A DNA stretch of 64,000 nucleotides, from assembly GCA_907163345.1 (NCBI GenBank), contig CAJQUN010001273.1, forward strand, positions 1 to 64,000, written 5' to 3'. Position numbers and translations under genes: made by a program. Below are positions 10,540 through 21,270 of the stretch, piece after piece. This stretch comes from Haberlea rhodopensis. Taxonomy: Eukaryota > Streptophyta > Magnoliopsida > Lamiales > Gesneriaceae. Below the pieces are notes generated by a model. The model saw nothing but the letters and a program-made list of their open reading frames with translations, had not been told where the DNA came from and searched no databases. The stretch's first letter is position 1; each line of letters starts with the position of its first letter.

Positions 10540-12150
10540 CATGTCATGTGTGGTTGGTCAATGCATTTACATATTGGAGTAAAGGCGTAATTTGGTAGTT
10601 ACATATAGAATCAAATTCATCTTTTTTCTTAATCATATTTGGCGAGAAAAACACGACCCAGATTATAAAATTATACTAATCATTATAATATAAAAGGTAG
10701 ACGTGAGCATCCATAAAATAGACTTGAAATTTATTTAAACACTTAAAATATAGGAAAAAACTCAATTATATTTGTAGATGATATTCAAGATTCAATTGCA
10801 TTTTATAAAATGGTTTATGAAATTTCAAAAATTGATAAGATTTATGCTTTATATAAAAAAAATTATTTTTTGGTGAGTTGATTTTCAAAATCTTGAATCA
10901 GATGAATATCATATTGTTTTTAGATTATCCATATCATATTTATCATAATTCATAACATTAATTTTTTTCGTAGATTCCATGAAAACATTTTTTTATTATT
11001 TTAGCGCAAATAATTTTTAACTTTTAGTAATTTATAGAAACAAGTATCAATCATGAAATTTATTAAATTATTGAATTTGATATGTGCTTATTCGATGCTG
11101 CTATTATCCTACATGAAATATTTCATATGAAAGTCTGAATTATCTCTAAAGGTCGATAAAGACAACATCGATGTGACCAACTATCCAAACCAAAATATTT
11201 TATTTACATTTCTCGGAACATGATTGTGCCAAATTTTGACTTTAAATTGATTAATATGTGGGTGGCTTTAGATGAGTTGGTAAGGCATGGAATTGGTCAC
11301 TACCAAATCTTATATAAAATAAGTCTTATAGTTTCCCCTCGTAACTAATTGTTGTTTTTGACTTAGCAATATCAAAAGGAACCACGACTTTAAATTACCC
11401 CCTTAAGTTTGCAAAGACATGGTGGAGACCCAAGTAAAATTAATTATTCATATTTATATATAATTTTCATTTTTTAATAATTTAAAAAAATTATAAAATA
11501 TTTCGTAATCAAATTACATGTTTTTAGGTTGGGGTGGAAATTTTTTGTTCACATATTTTATGAAGGGGAACAATATTTAAGTTTCAATTAAGGAACTATT
11601 TATTTAATAAACTAATAAATTCAAAATTTTAAAATATAGTATATCGTAGATTAATTTATGACCACATTTTATTTATAAATTATATTATACATCGATTTCA
11701 CAAAAATATAATTCAAAATAAAGATATCCATACAAAAGAAATTCTTGATCAAATTGAAAATTAATCGTTTATAAGGCTAAAAGTTTTTGATTGAATTAGG
11801 ATGAAAACTATGTTTAAGGTACATTTTGAAGATGATCATATAGAATAGAGATCTAGAATAGAGATCTGTGTAATACGAGTCTCAAATTTTTTGGACTAAT
11901 CAAATATACTCTAATAAAAAATGTTTTTAAACAAACATAGTCCAAACATTTGTTTTAAATCAATAATACTTCCGAACTTTTGTTTTTAATCAAAAAGGTT
12001 TCAAATGGTAATTATCAAACGACTACAAGAATCAAATCGAAATTCAAATGTCTTCCCCAGCTAATAACTACAAAGTTTATACACACAAAAATACGAAAAT
12101 AAAATAATAACTCATAATTCAACACAATGCACCGCCTCTTCCCTAGCCGA
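10540..12150. other. intergenic, AT-rich, no gene seen
   Basis: About 1.6 kb of AT-rich sequence with no ORF above noise and no recognisable repeat ends. Probably promoter of the Cys-rich gene and 3' flank of the phytocyanin gene. Confidence 0.55.
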
Positions 12151-12837
12151 TCATTCCAACAAGGTGGCCACAATGACTAATAATCCGACAAACAGACTAT
12201 TCCAACCGGCAGAAACGACCGTCGCATAACTAGAGGGCGGTGGAGGAGCCGGGGTCGACGGAGTGGTGCCGGAGGACGGAGGGGACGGTGTGGTGCCGGA
12301 GGACGGAGGCGAAGGTGTGGTTCCGGACGGCGGTGGTGGGGTGGTTCCGGAAGACGGTGGTGGTGTGCCGGTGCTGCTTCCGCTGGTGACCGTGACTGCT
12401 AATTTCATGCCTCGAGAGCAGTGATCGGATGTGGGACAGATAAAATACCTTGTTCCCGTTGTGGTAAGGGGGGATCGAAGTCGGACTTGGGCTGTGTGAA
12501 AACATGGGGTTCCCGGAGTTGCAGTTTTGGTAGTCAGCTTCGCTTACTTCGTCCACGGAATGGTTGGGAGCATAGTTGAACACTGAATATTAACACACAT
12601 TTACAATCATTTCGATAATATAACTGCTAGATAGACAGGATGAACAAAGTAATTTTGATGGAAGATTATATCAACTCACCAAGCACGTCTGCAGTGGTAA
12701 ATTTCTGGCCATTAGACCAGGTATCATAATCGAAACCCGTGTTCCACCTGCTGGTGCCGCCTACAATGATGTTGGCACCGTAAACTGCCGGAAAAAATCA
12801 GGAGGAGGAGAGCAAGAAAAGTGATAGCTTTGGCCAT
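12151..12837 (-). pseudogene. uclacyanin-like phytocyanin (two homopolymer frameshifts)
   Basis: Blue copper protein in two exons, 12837-12680 and 12582-12151, with a 97-bp GT-AG intron splitting a Val codon in DVLVFNY, the usual phytocyanin intron site. Features in order: signal peptide (MAKAITFLALLLLIF), cupredoxin core (YGANIIVGG, NTGFDYDTW), copper ligands His (APNHSV), Cys (FICP), His (SDHC) and Met (GMKL), a Pro/Ser/Thr-rich arabinogalactan-like linker with SSGTTP repeats, and a hydrophobic tail fitting a GPI anchor. The Met ligand points to uclacyanin type rather than stellacyanin. The frame breaks twice by one extra base: in a T6 run near 12796 (end of the signal peptide) and in a C6 run near 12470. 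Either the gene is a recent pseudogene or these are assembly errors. Confidence 0.85.
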
Positions 12838-12932
12838 TTCTATATACGGATTCCTTCCTTTCTTTCTGTTTGCTAGAATATGAGATGGAAACTCAAATAA
12901 GCAATGGATATGATGGTGCACCTTGCATGTTA

Positions 12933-12939
12933 TTATATA
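12933..12939 (-). promoter_or_regulatory. TATA box of the phytocyanin gene
   Basis: TATATAA on the minus strand, about 100 bp upstream of the ATG at 12837. Confidence 0.5.
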
Positions 12940-13598
12940 GACAGTCGACGACATGAAATTTTTTTATGATTTTCTTTTAAATGTTTTTTTATTATTAATT
13001 ATTAATCAATGACCTTTTATTTTTATTTTTTTTAATATAATATTTGTATGTAGACTTACAGGGCAAAAAAATTATCTATACTAAAGTTTAAAACTTCTGC
13101 TAGAATATTAGTAACTTGTTATTTATAAGTTTTGTCTACAAATGATTTTTTGAAATTATTTATTGTTCCTTAATATTTCGATCGAACTTGAGTTATTTTT
13201 AAAATTCAACATTTGGAGTTCAATAGCCTAACTTGTCATCCCATAATTAACTTATATCTTATTTACTATCACATAATACAATAAGGTATTATTTGGTATA
13301 TTGATAATGACGTTATGAACCATAATTTTTACTTATACATCTCCCGTTTATCACATATCATACATTGTACTAAACGGTGCATGATACAGTTATTCACTTA
13401 GATCTTATCATTGCTGCAGGCTAGTCATTCAGGATGGGCAAAGCTCGAAGTAAGTTTTCAAAATAGTCGATAATTATATGTTTTACATGATTTGTTCTTT
13501 GTTAACCCATGCGGTAGTGACAATGGAGTAGATCCAATCATCCAACATGATGTATATTCTCGTCATTATTTTATGGGTAGCCAAGAACATTCCGTTTT
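12940..13598. other. intergenic, AT-rich
   Basis: Upstream region of the phytocyanin gene. A short open stretch at 13492-13600 (plus) looks coding-like but is not identifiable and runs into the copia LTR. Confidence 0.5.
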
Positions 13599-13603
13599 AC
13601 ATA

Positions 13604-13619
13604 TGTGGAAATCAGTTGT

Positions 13620-13685
<66 letters not shown>

Positions 13686-14184
13686 TGTAAGATGATTGAA
13701 TGGACTGGATTAATCCAGGTTGATCCAATGGACAACAGAGATTGGGTATGCATATAAAAGGAAAGGCAATGGAATACGGTTACATGAGAAGTAACGCATA
13801 CTTTCTGAAATTGCAACCAGAAGTCTTCTGAATACAGAGTGCGAGAGAATAAAGCGAAGGGTTCTTCTTCTTCTTCGAAGATTACACTCGATCTAGGTGT
13901 TTTCTGCATCGAAACAGGAAAGAACAAATCCTAATTCTCTTCTCTAATTCCTGCTGTAATTAAGTTGACGGAATTGTGTTTGATTCTCTGTGAAGACTTG
14001 TATTCTGTAATTGGTTTCTTGATCATAATGGATTCAGTTAGGGTGTTTAACCCGAACCTTGGATGTAGGATCTTGATGATCCGAACCAAGTAAATTCGTT
14101 GTCTAAATGTGTTCTTAATTTTCTGCATTGAATTTATCTTGATTGATTGGTTTCTGGAATGCATTTCATGAATGATTCTTAACA
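13604..14184 (+). repeat. 5' LTR of the Tork-like element
   Basis: Starts TGTGGAAATCAG and ends CTTAACA. A TATA-like GCATATAAAAGG lies near 13750. It carries a 63-bp TA microsatellite 18 bp from its start. Confidence 0.93.
13622..13684. repeat. (TA)n microsatellite in the 5' LTR
   Basis: 63 bp of pure AT dinucleotide repeat. The same site in the 3' LTR holds only about 13 bp (18439-18451), so the tract expanded or contracted after insertion. Confidence 0.98.
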
Positions 14185-14187
14185 GAT

Positions 14188-14200
14188 TGGTATCAGAGCC
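14188..14200 (+). other. primer binding site (initiator tRNA-Met)
   Basis: TGGTATCAGAGCC, three bases after the 5' LTR end, complementary to the 3' end of initiator methionine tRNA, as in most plant copia elements. Confidence 0.92.
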
Positions 14201-14364
14201 AGGTTCTCTTAAGAATCTTGAATCGTTTTTTTCTTTGCGTTGTTTTACGTCTAACATTCTTAACTCATTATTTTTTTTGTTCTTCCAATTTTTTTTTCTT
14301 GTATAATGAGTCCTTGATTCGGTCTGAACCAAGAAGATCTACTGGCCACAGATCATTCCTAACC

Positions 14365-17300
14365 ATGTTGACGTCAAGGTTTGAAGTTGAAAAATTTGAT
14401 GGTAAGAATGATTTCAATTTATGGAGATAAAAGATGACTGCCCATCTAGGTAACTTGGGACTAGATGATGCACTCAAGGGGGAGACCAAAATACCAGATA
14501 CAATCTCTAATAAAGACGAGATTTTAAAGAAAGCGAGGAACACGATAATTTTAAGTCTCAGTGATCAAATACTGAGAAAGGTTGTTAAGGAGAAAAGAGC
14601 CTGTGAAATGTGGAATAAACTAGAACAATTATACATGACAAAGGCTTTACCCAACAGGATCTACTTGAAGCAATGTTTCTATGGTTTCAAAATGGATGAA
14701 GGAAAGTCTATAGATGACAATATAAATGAGTTTACAAAACTTTTGTCTGATTTAGAGAACATAGACGTGAAAATAGATGAAGAAGATCAGGCTATTTTCT
14801 TATTGAATTCCTTGCCCAAACCCTACGACCAACTGAGGGACACTCTCAAGTATGGGAGAGACACACTGACACTGGAAGAAGTGATGAGTGCAGCCTACTC
14901 AAAAGAGCTAGACTTGAGAGCAGTAGGCAAACATCAAAGGCAAGTTGGTAAAGGGTTAAATGTTCGTGGTAGAACCTCAGAAAGGAAGGAAAATGGGAAT
15001 AAGGGAAGAACCAGGTCAAGATCAAGATCAAGGACAAAGAAAGTATGTTGGACCTGTAATAAAGAGGGACATTTTAGAAGAAATTGCCCTCAAAGAAAGA
15101 ACTACCAGAAACATGATAACAATCCAATAAATGATACCACAAATTCCGTAAATTTCTTGGATGGTTATGAAGATGCAGAGGTGTTCACCATATCCTGCAG
15201 TGACCCGAAAGAGGAGTGGATCATGGACTCTGGGTGCACCTACCACATGTGTCCCAGGAAAAGTTGGTTCACTGATCTCAAGGACTTAAGTTTAGGTCAA
15301 GTTCTAATGGGAAACAATCAAGCCTGTAAGATACATGGCATTGGCACAATCAGGCTAAGAATGTGGGATGGATCAACAAAGACCATCACAGACGTGAGAT
15401 ACATTCCCGATCTTAAAAGAAATCTGATATCCCTGGGATCTTTGGATCAAAAGGCTATACTTATAAAGCCTCTGATGGTGAACTGAAGGTCCTAAAAGGA
15501 TCTCTTGTAGTTATGAAGGGAAACCTGAGACAAGGACTATATGTGTTGCAAGCAACCACAGTCACTGGAGAGGCTGGTGTCACTGCACCTGAACAAGACT
15601 TAACTGATCTATGGCACAAAAGGTTAGGTCACATAAGTCTTAAGGGACTGCAGGAGCTTAGCAGACAAGGATTTCTGGATTCTAAACATATTAATAACCT
15701 GGATTTCTGTGAAAATTGCGTACTTGGGAAAGCTCATCGACTGAAGTTTAACACTATAAGCCACGCCACCAAATCCACACTGGACTACATTCATTCGGAT
15801 CTGTGGGGGTCACCTAAGGTACCATTACCTCTATCTAAATCTCAATATTTCATTACCTTTATTGATGATTTCTCTAGAAAGGTTTGGATCTATTTTTTAA
15901 AGACCAAAGATGAAGCTTTAGATAGATTTAGTGAAAGGAAAACTCTAGTAGAAAATCAAACGGGGAAGAAAGTAAAGAGATTAAGAACTGATAATGGCCT
16001 AGAATATTGTAATTCTGAATTTAATGAACTCTGTGCAAATTCAGGAATCTTGAGGCATCACACATGCACCTACACACCACAGCAAAACGGATTAGCTGAA
16101 CGAATGAATCGAACTATAATGAATAAAGTGAGATGTATGTTAAGTGAGTGTGGACTTCCTAGTAGATTTTGGGCTGAGGCAGCCTCAACAGCTTGCTACC
16201 TAATTAATAGATCACCCTCTTCATCCATAGATTTTATGGTACCAGAACATAAATGGTCCAATGTTAAACCTGACTACACCAACCTAAGAATTTTTGGATG
16301 CATATCATATATTCATGTTAGTCAAGGTAAGCTTAATCCTAGGGCAAAGAAAGGAGTTTTCCTTGGCTATCCTAGTGGTGTTAAAGGATTCCAAATCTGG
16401 CTATTAGAGGAGCAAAAGTGTGTTATTAGCCGAGATGTAATTTTCAATGAAAATGAGGTTTTAAAGACTAACATGAATAAATCAGATCATGCCAGCTCCG
16501 AGCAAGCTGAGCAACATTTTAAAATTCAGGTGGAGAATCAACACATTAATGACAGGTTTGAAGGGGAACCCACTGAAGATGATGATCTTTGTGAAAATAA
16601 TCAGCCACAAGAAGAAGAAAATCCTGACTTAACTCATACAGATGAACATCTAAATCAACCTCTTGATGATTATATATTGTCAAGAGATAGAGTTGGGAGA
16701 CAAATTAAGCAACCTTCAAGGTTCGCTAGTGCAGATCTCAGTGCATTTGCATTCAGCGTGGCTGACCTACTAGAATTGGACGAACCCAGAAGTTATTCAG
16801 AAGCCAAAAACAGTAAGGATTGGCCAAAGTGGAAGCTTGCAATGGATGAAGAGCTTGATTCCCTTAAGAAAAACAAGACATGGAGACTGGTAGACAGACC
16901 AAAAGGGAAGAGGATTATAGGTTGCAAGTGGATTTTTAAAAGAAAACCTGGAATCCCAGGAGTAGAGCCTGCAAGATTTAAGGCAAGGCTAGTTGCAAAA
17001 GGATTCTCTCAAGTTGAAGGTATAGGCTACCATGAAGTGTTTTCTCCAGTAGTAAAACACACCTCAATAAGGATTCTATTGGCAATCACGGCAGTGAAGG
17101 ACTTAGAATTGGATCAGTTAGATGTGAAAACCTCTTTTTTACATGGTACCCTTGATGAGGAAATACTTATGACTCAACCAGAAGGATGTGAAAGGGATAC
17201 AATAGATGAAAAGGTGTGCCTGCTACAAAAGTCGCTTTATGGACTTAAACATAGACAATGGTACACAAGGTTCGATGACTTCATGATGAAAAATGGTTTT

Positions 17301-18333
17301 CACAGATCCAAGTATGATAATTGTGTCTATTATCAGAAGTTACAAGATCTATCATATATATATTTGCTCATCTATGTTGACGACATGCTCATAGCATGTA
17401 AGGAGAGAAAGGAAGTGGAAAAATTAAAAGGACTTCTGAGTTCTGAGTTTGATATGAAGGACCTTGGCACCGCTAAACAGATTCTGGGTATTGAAATTGT
17501 TCGAGAAAGAAACACAAGGACTTTGACACTTTCACAAGGAAGCTATGTTAAGAAAGTTGTCCAAATGTTTGGAATGAAAGATGCGAAAATAGTCAATACT
17601 CCTATTGGTGCTCATTTTAAGCTAGTATCTTCTAAAGAACATGAAACTGACCAACAGTTGAAATATATGAACACAGTACCATATTCAAATGCAGTTGGGA
17701 GTATAATGTACTCAATGATTTCAACTAGACCTGACATTGCATATGGTTTAGGTTTGGTTAGCAGATTCATGAGCAGACCAAACCTAGAGCATTGGCAGGC
17801 TGTAAAATGGCTACTAAGACACCTAAAAGGAAGTGCTGATTTGAAACTTGTTTACACAAGAGCACCTCAACCAGTATCTGAAGTAGTTGGGTATAGTGAT
17901 TCAGATTATGCAGCTGATATGGACAAAAGAAGATCAATCTCCGGGTATGTGCTTACAGTGGGAGGAAATGTGGTTAGTTGGAAGTTCAGTCTTCAACACG
18001 TGGTAGCTTTATCAACAACGGAAGCCGGGTATATTGCATTGACCGAGGCAGTAAAGGAAGCCTTATAGATAAAAGGATTTGTGAGTGAAATTGGTCATGA
18101 ACAAGGAGGTGTGACAATCTTTAGTGTCTCGCAAAGTGCAATACATCTGTCAAAGAATACCGTGTTTCATGAAAGAACGAAACACATTGATGTAAGATTA
18201 CATTTTGTAAGAGAAGTCATTTCGAAAACTTAGTTAAAGTTGAGAAAATTCACACGGAGGTGAATCCTGCAGACATGCTCACAAAAGTGATTCATGTAAA
18301 CAAGCTCAGACATGCATTGAGTTTGTTAAAATT
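14365..18333 (+). pseudogene. gag-pol of the Tork-like copia element (broken)
   Basis: Polyprotein in copia order. Gag begins at 14365 (FEVEKFDGKNDFNLW), hits an in-frame TAA at 14428-14430 where an aliphatic codon is expected, and continues in the same frame from 14434 to 15486. The CCHC knuckle is CWTCNKEGHFRRNC (about 15050). Protease has WIMDSGCTYHMCP (about 15220). A one-base deletion near 15452 shifts the frame; pol resumes by 15513 and runs to 18068. It contains pre-integrase WHKRLGHI, integrase IHSDLWGSP, RTDNGLEY and TPQQNGLAERMNR, RT LDVKTSFLHG and YVDDMLIA, and RNase H DSDYAADMD. A TGG-to-TAG change at 18066-18068 and a frameshift near 18225 break the RNase H end, which finishes with NPADMLTK. 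Few lesions fit a young but dead copy. Confidence 0.94.
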
Positions 18334-18420
18334 CAAGAATGAGGAACACAAGCACAAAAGGGTCTCTAACTGAATCAACTGGACTAGTAATATATATATA
18401 TATGGACAAAGGTGGATATT

Positions 18421-18951
18421 TGTGGAAATCAGTTGTCAATATATATATATACTGTAAGATGATTGAATGGACTGGATTAATCCAGGTTGATCCAATGGAC
18501 AACAGAGACTGGGTATGCATATAAAAGGAAAGGCAGTGGAATACGGTTACATGAGAAGTAACGCATACTTTCTGAAATTGCAACCAGAAGTCTTCTGAAT
18601 ACAGAGTGCGAGAAAATAAAGCGAAAGGTTCTTCTTCTTCTTCGAAGATTACACTCGATCTAGGTGTTTTCTGCATCGAAATAGGAAAGAACAAATCCTA
18701 ATTCTCTTCTCTAATTCCTGCTGTAATTAAGTTGACGGAATTGTGTTTGATTCTCTGTGAAGACTTGTATTCTGTAATTGGTTTCTTGATCATAGTGGAT
18801 TCAGTTATGGTGTTTAACCCGAACCTTGGATGTAGGATCTTGATGATCCGAACCAAGTAAATTCGTTGTCTAAATGTGTTCTTAATTTTCTGCATTGAAT
18901 TTATCTTGATTGATTGGTTTCTGGAATGCATTTCATGAATAATTCTTAACA
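18421..18951 (+). repeat. 3' LTR of the Tork-like element
   Basis: Near-identical to 13604-14184 except for the short TA tract and about eight substitutions. It is preceded by a weak purine tract (GGACAAAGGTGGATATT). Confidence 0.93.
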
Positions 18952-18956
18952 ACATA

Positions 18957-20728
18957 TTATATATAACTTTTAAAAAGAATTATTTTCTCTTAAAAAATAT
19001 AATAATTAGACTACTCTTAATTAAAATTTATGGGGATGGTTCCTATTGTAACCTATCATGATGCACTGTCGTGATACATAGTAGGTAGGCATTATCTATT
19101 TTTCTATTGGTCAAATTGTTGGTAGTTTAGGAAATGATTGTTCCTCATTGACTTTATCAAATAAACACTTCAGGGGTGGGTGAGCTCAATCTCTTTTTAA
19201 TTTTGTATACAGTCAAATCTTATATTTATCACGTTAAGTTTTCAGAATGATTTAAAAAGGTCGGTAGTTTTAAGTTGAAAGTTCGATTATGTTCGAGTTC
19301 AGCTCGAATTCGATACTTTCGAGTATGAATCAAATATTTTTTTTAAATTTTTGACTCAGACGTGTCTATTATCGGATTATGAAATTTTTATATGATGAGT
19401 TATTATATGTTGAGAAGTGAAATTAATGTGTATTATTATGAAAAAAATTTGAATTAAAACATCATTGAGAATATTTATTCAAAGTCCCATTTTGGAAAAG
19501 CGATAGTATGAGTATTTGTAATATGGTAGTTCTATGATTTGTTATGGAACATAATGACAAGAGTAATTATATTATAGAATAGGGATAATATAATAATTAT
19601 CAAAATTGACAGCGACAATATGAAAATTCAACAATCGGACATACCATATATATATAGGCGTATGGAACTAATATACGAGAATTTCTAGCTTCTTTCCTCT
19701 TAGCGTATGATTGTTGGGGTCTAGGGGATTTTTTGATGCTACACTCTAGGGACACTGTCTTTAGGGGTTTATCCACTATATTTTGGGAATATTGTATGAT
19801 CTTAGGGTAGGGGTCTATCCATCATGTATTAAGAATATTTCATTTTGGAATATTCACAATGCACGGTGAATAGGCGACCCTTCCTTAAGGGTAGTATCAA
19901 ATAAACTGGTCTGGGGAGGTCCGTGCAATTGACTTATAAAATCTAATCATTTGAGTTAATTAATTTTGTGAAACAAGTTCTGACATTGTATAGTATTATT
20001 TGATGATCATATGTATTATATACAAATTTAGAACAATTATAATCGTGGCAATTGATTGAGATTTCATTTCAATTCAAATTATTACATCTTTAAGGAAAAC
20101 AAATACCAAAATGGTGTTGGGATATTTATTTGAAAGTTGATATGATATTTTGGGATACTTATTTGAAAAGTGGGATGTACCATATTTTTAATTACTCAGT
20201 CTTACTTATCTCATCTTATCCATAATATCAAATCATGATAGTATTATACAATGATCTAATTCGTGAAATAAAGTTATAGCGTCTTGAAAAAATAGAGAGA
20301 GAAATAGAAACGTGAAAATGTGTATTTTAAACAATGAATTTGAAATTTAAAATCGCTGCTTGATAAAAAAATCTAGAACAAATTATTTTGAGTTGGATTT
20401 TTAAAAAGCTTACTTTTGAAAGTTTTGAGCTGAAAATGTAAATAAATTGGCCATCGTTTTGATCAATTAAGAAGGATCCCCATGACTTTTGTTGGAGGAA
20501 AGATTTTAATGAAGTTTATTGTAATAATATTACCTACCACAGGCATATGAGTTGGGCTAAGGTGAGAGATCCAAGTTTAGTAAATGAATCAATTGAGAAT
20601 CCATATAGTTGTCTGAGATCCTATTCTATAGGCGGGTTTATTGAGAGACAAGACAAACTAAACCATGTTCGACCAAGAACACTTGTCTCTTGCTTGTCCC
20701 TCTACATGTTCAAACTTCAAATCCTGTA

Positions 20729-20773
<45 letters not shown>

Positions 20774-21270
20774 TAAGCTCGAGCGTCAATGTCAATAGAT
20801 ACAATAGATTTAAAATAAAGGGCAAGAATTCGAAGAATCTGGGCTAGACAATGATAAAACAGCTCGAGAAGCTAATGCATAAGATATAATGTACGAAGAT
20901 CTTCTATAATGACGAATAAAGAAACAAGTGTTGCTGTCACAAAAATGGCTGATCGAAGAGATGATCCGACCGTCCCCATGACAAGAACTTGATATTGGAA
21001 TGCCAAAAGGCAAGAAAATTATGGAGATAAGGGGAGGGGGTCGATTCATTCATCTGCTGGAAAACTAGCGCGTTCCTATACACTGATAATATTATCATCC
21101 CCACAAAACAAAATGGGGTGAATGCAGCTGAAAAATTCCATATATTTACGTATTGATTTAAAATCAAAAAGTCATATAAGTTTCCTGGCCTTTTCTATTG
21201 CTGTCTTGCCTTATAACCCAACAAGGATAAAGGATTACAAAGTAACATGAATTCATCTTAACCGTTGTTT
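18957..21270. other. intergenic, AT-rich
   Basis: About 2.3 kb with no gene or recognisable element ends. It contains a TA microsatellite at 20731-20774. The last few hundred bases would hold the 3' UTR of the DUF630/632 gene. Confidence 0.5.
20731..20774. repeat. (AT)n microsatellite
   Basis: A 34-bp pure AT dinucleotide run followed by an interrupted extension (ATTATATATATTA). Confidence 0.95.

Larger units (their letters stand above)
13604..18951 (+). mobile_element. complete Tork-like Ty1/copia retrotransposon (5348 bp)
   Basis: Bounded by LTRs 13604-14184 and 18421-18951 and flanked by a perfect 5-bp TSD, ACATA (13599-13603 and 18952-18956). The initiator-Met tRNA primer site follows the 5' LTR. 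One gag-pol reading frame fills the interior. Outside the TA microsatellite the LTRs differ at about 8 positions in roughly 500 by hand count, seven of them transitions, so insertion is fairly recent. The 5' LTR is 50 bp longer only because its TA tract is longer. Four disruptions of gag-pol make the copy non-autonomous. Confidence 0.96.

Noticed and set aside
13619..13927. Minus-strand ORF across the 5' LTR (and its twin at 18326-18694)
   Set aside because: Part of it is the TA microsatellite read as Tyr-Ile repeats; the rest is non-coding LTR.
14428..14430. Programmed stop read-through in copia gag
   Set aside because: The stop lies early in gag, where no programmed recoding is known, and the element has other lesions; simple mutation is likelier.
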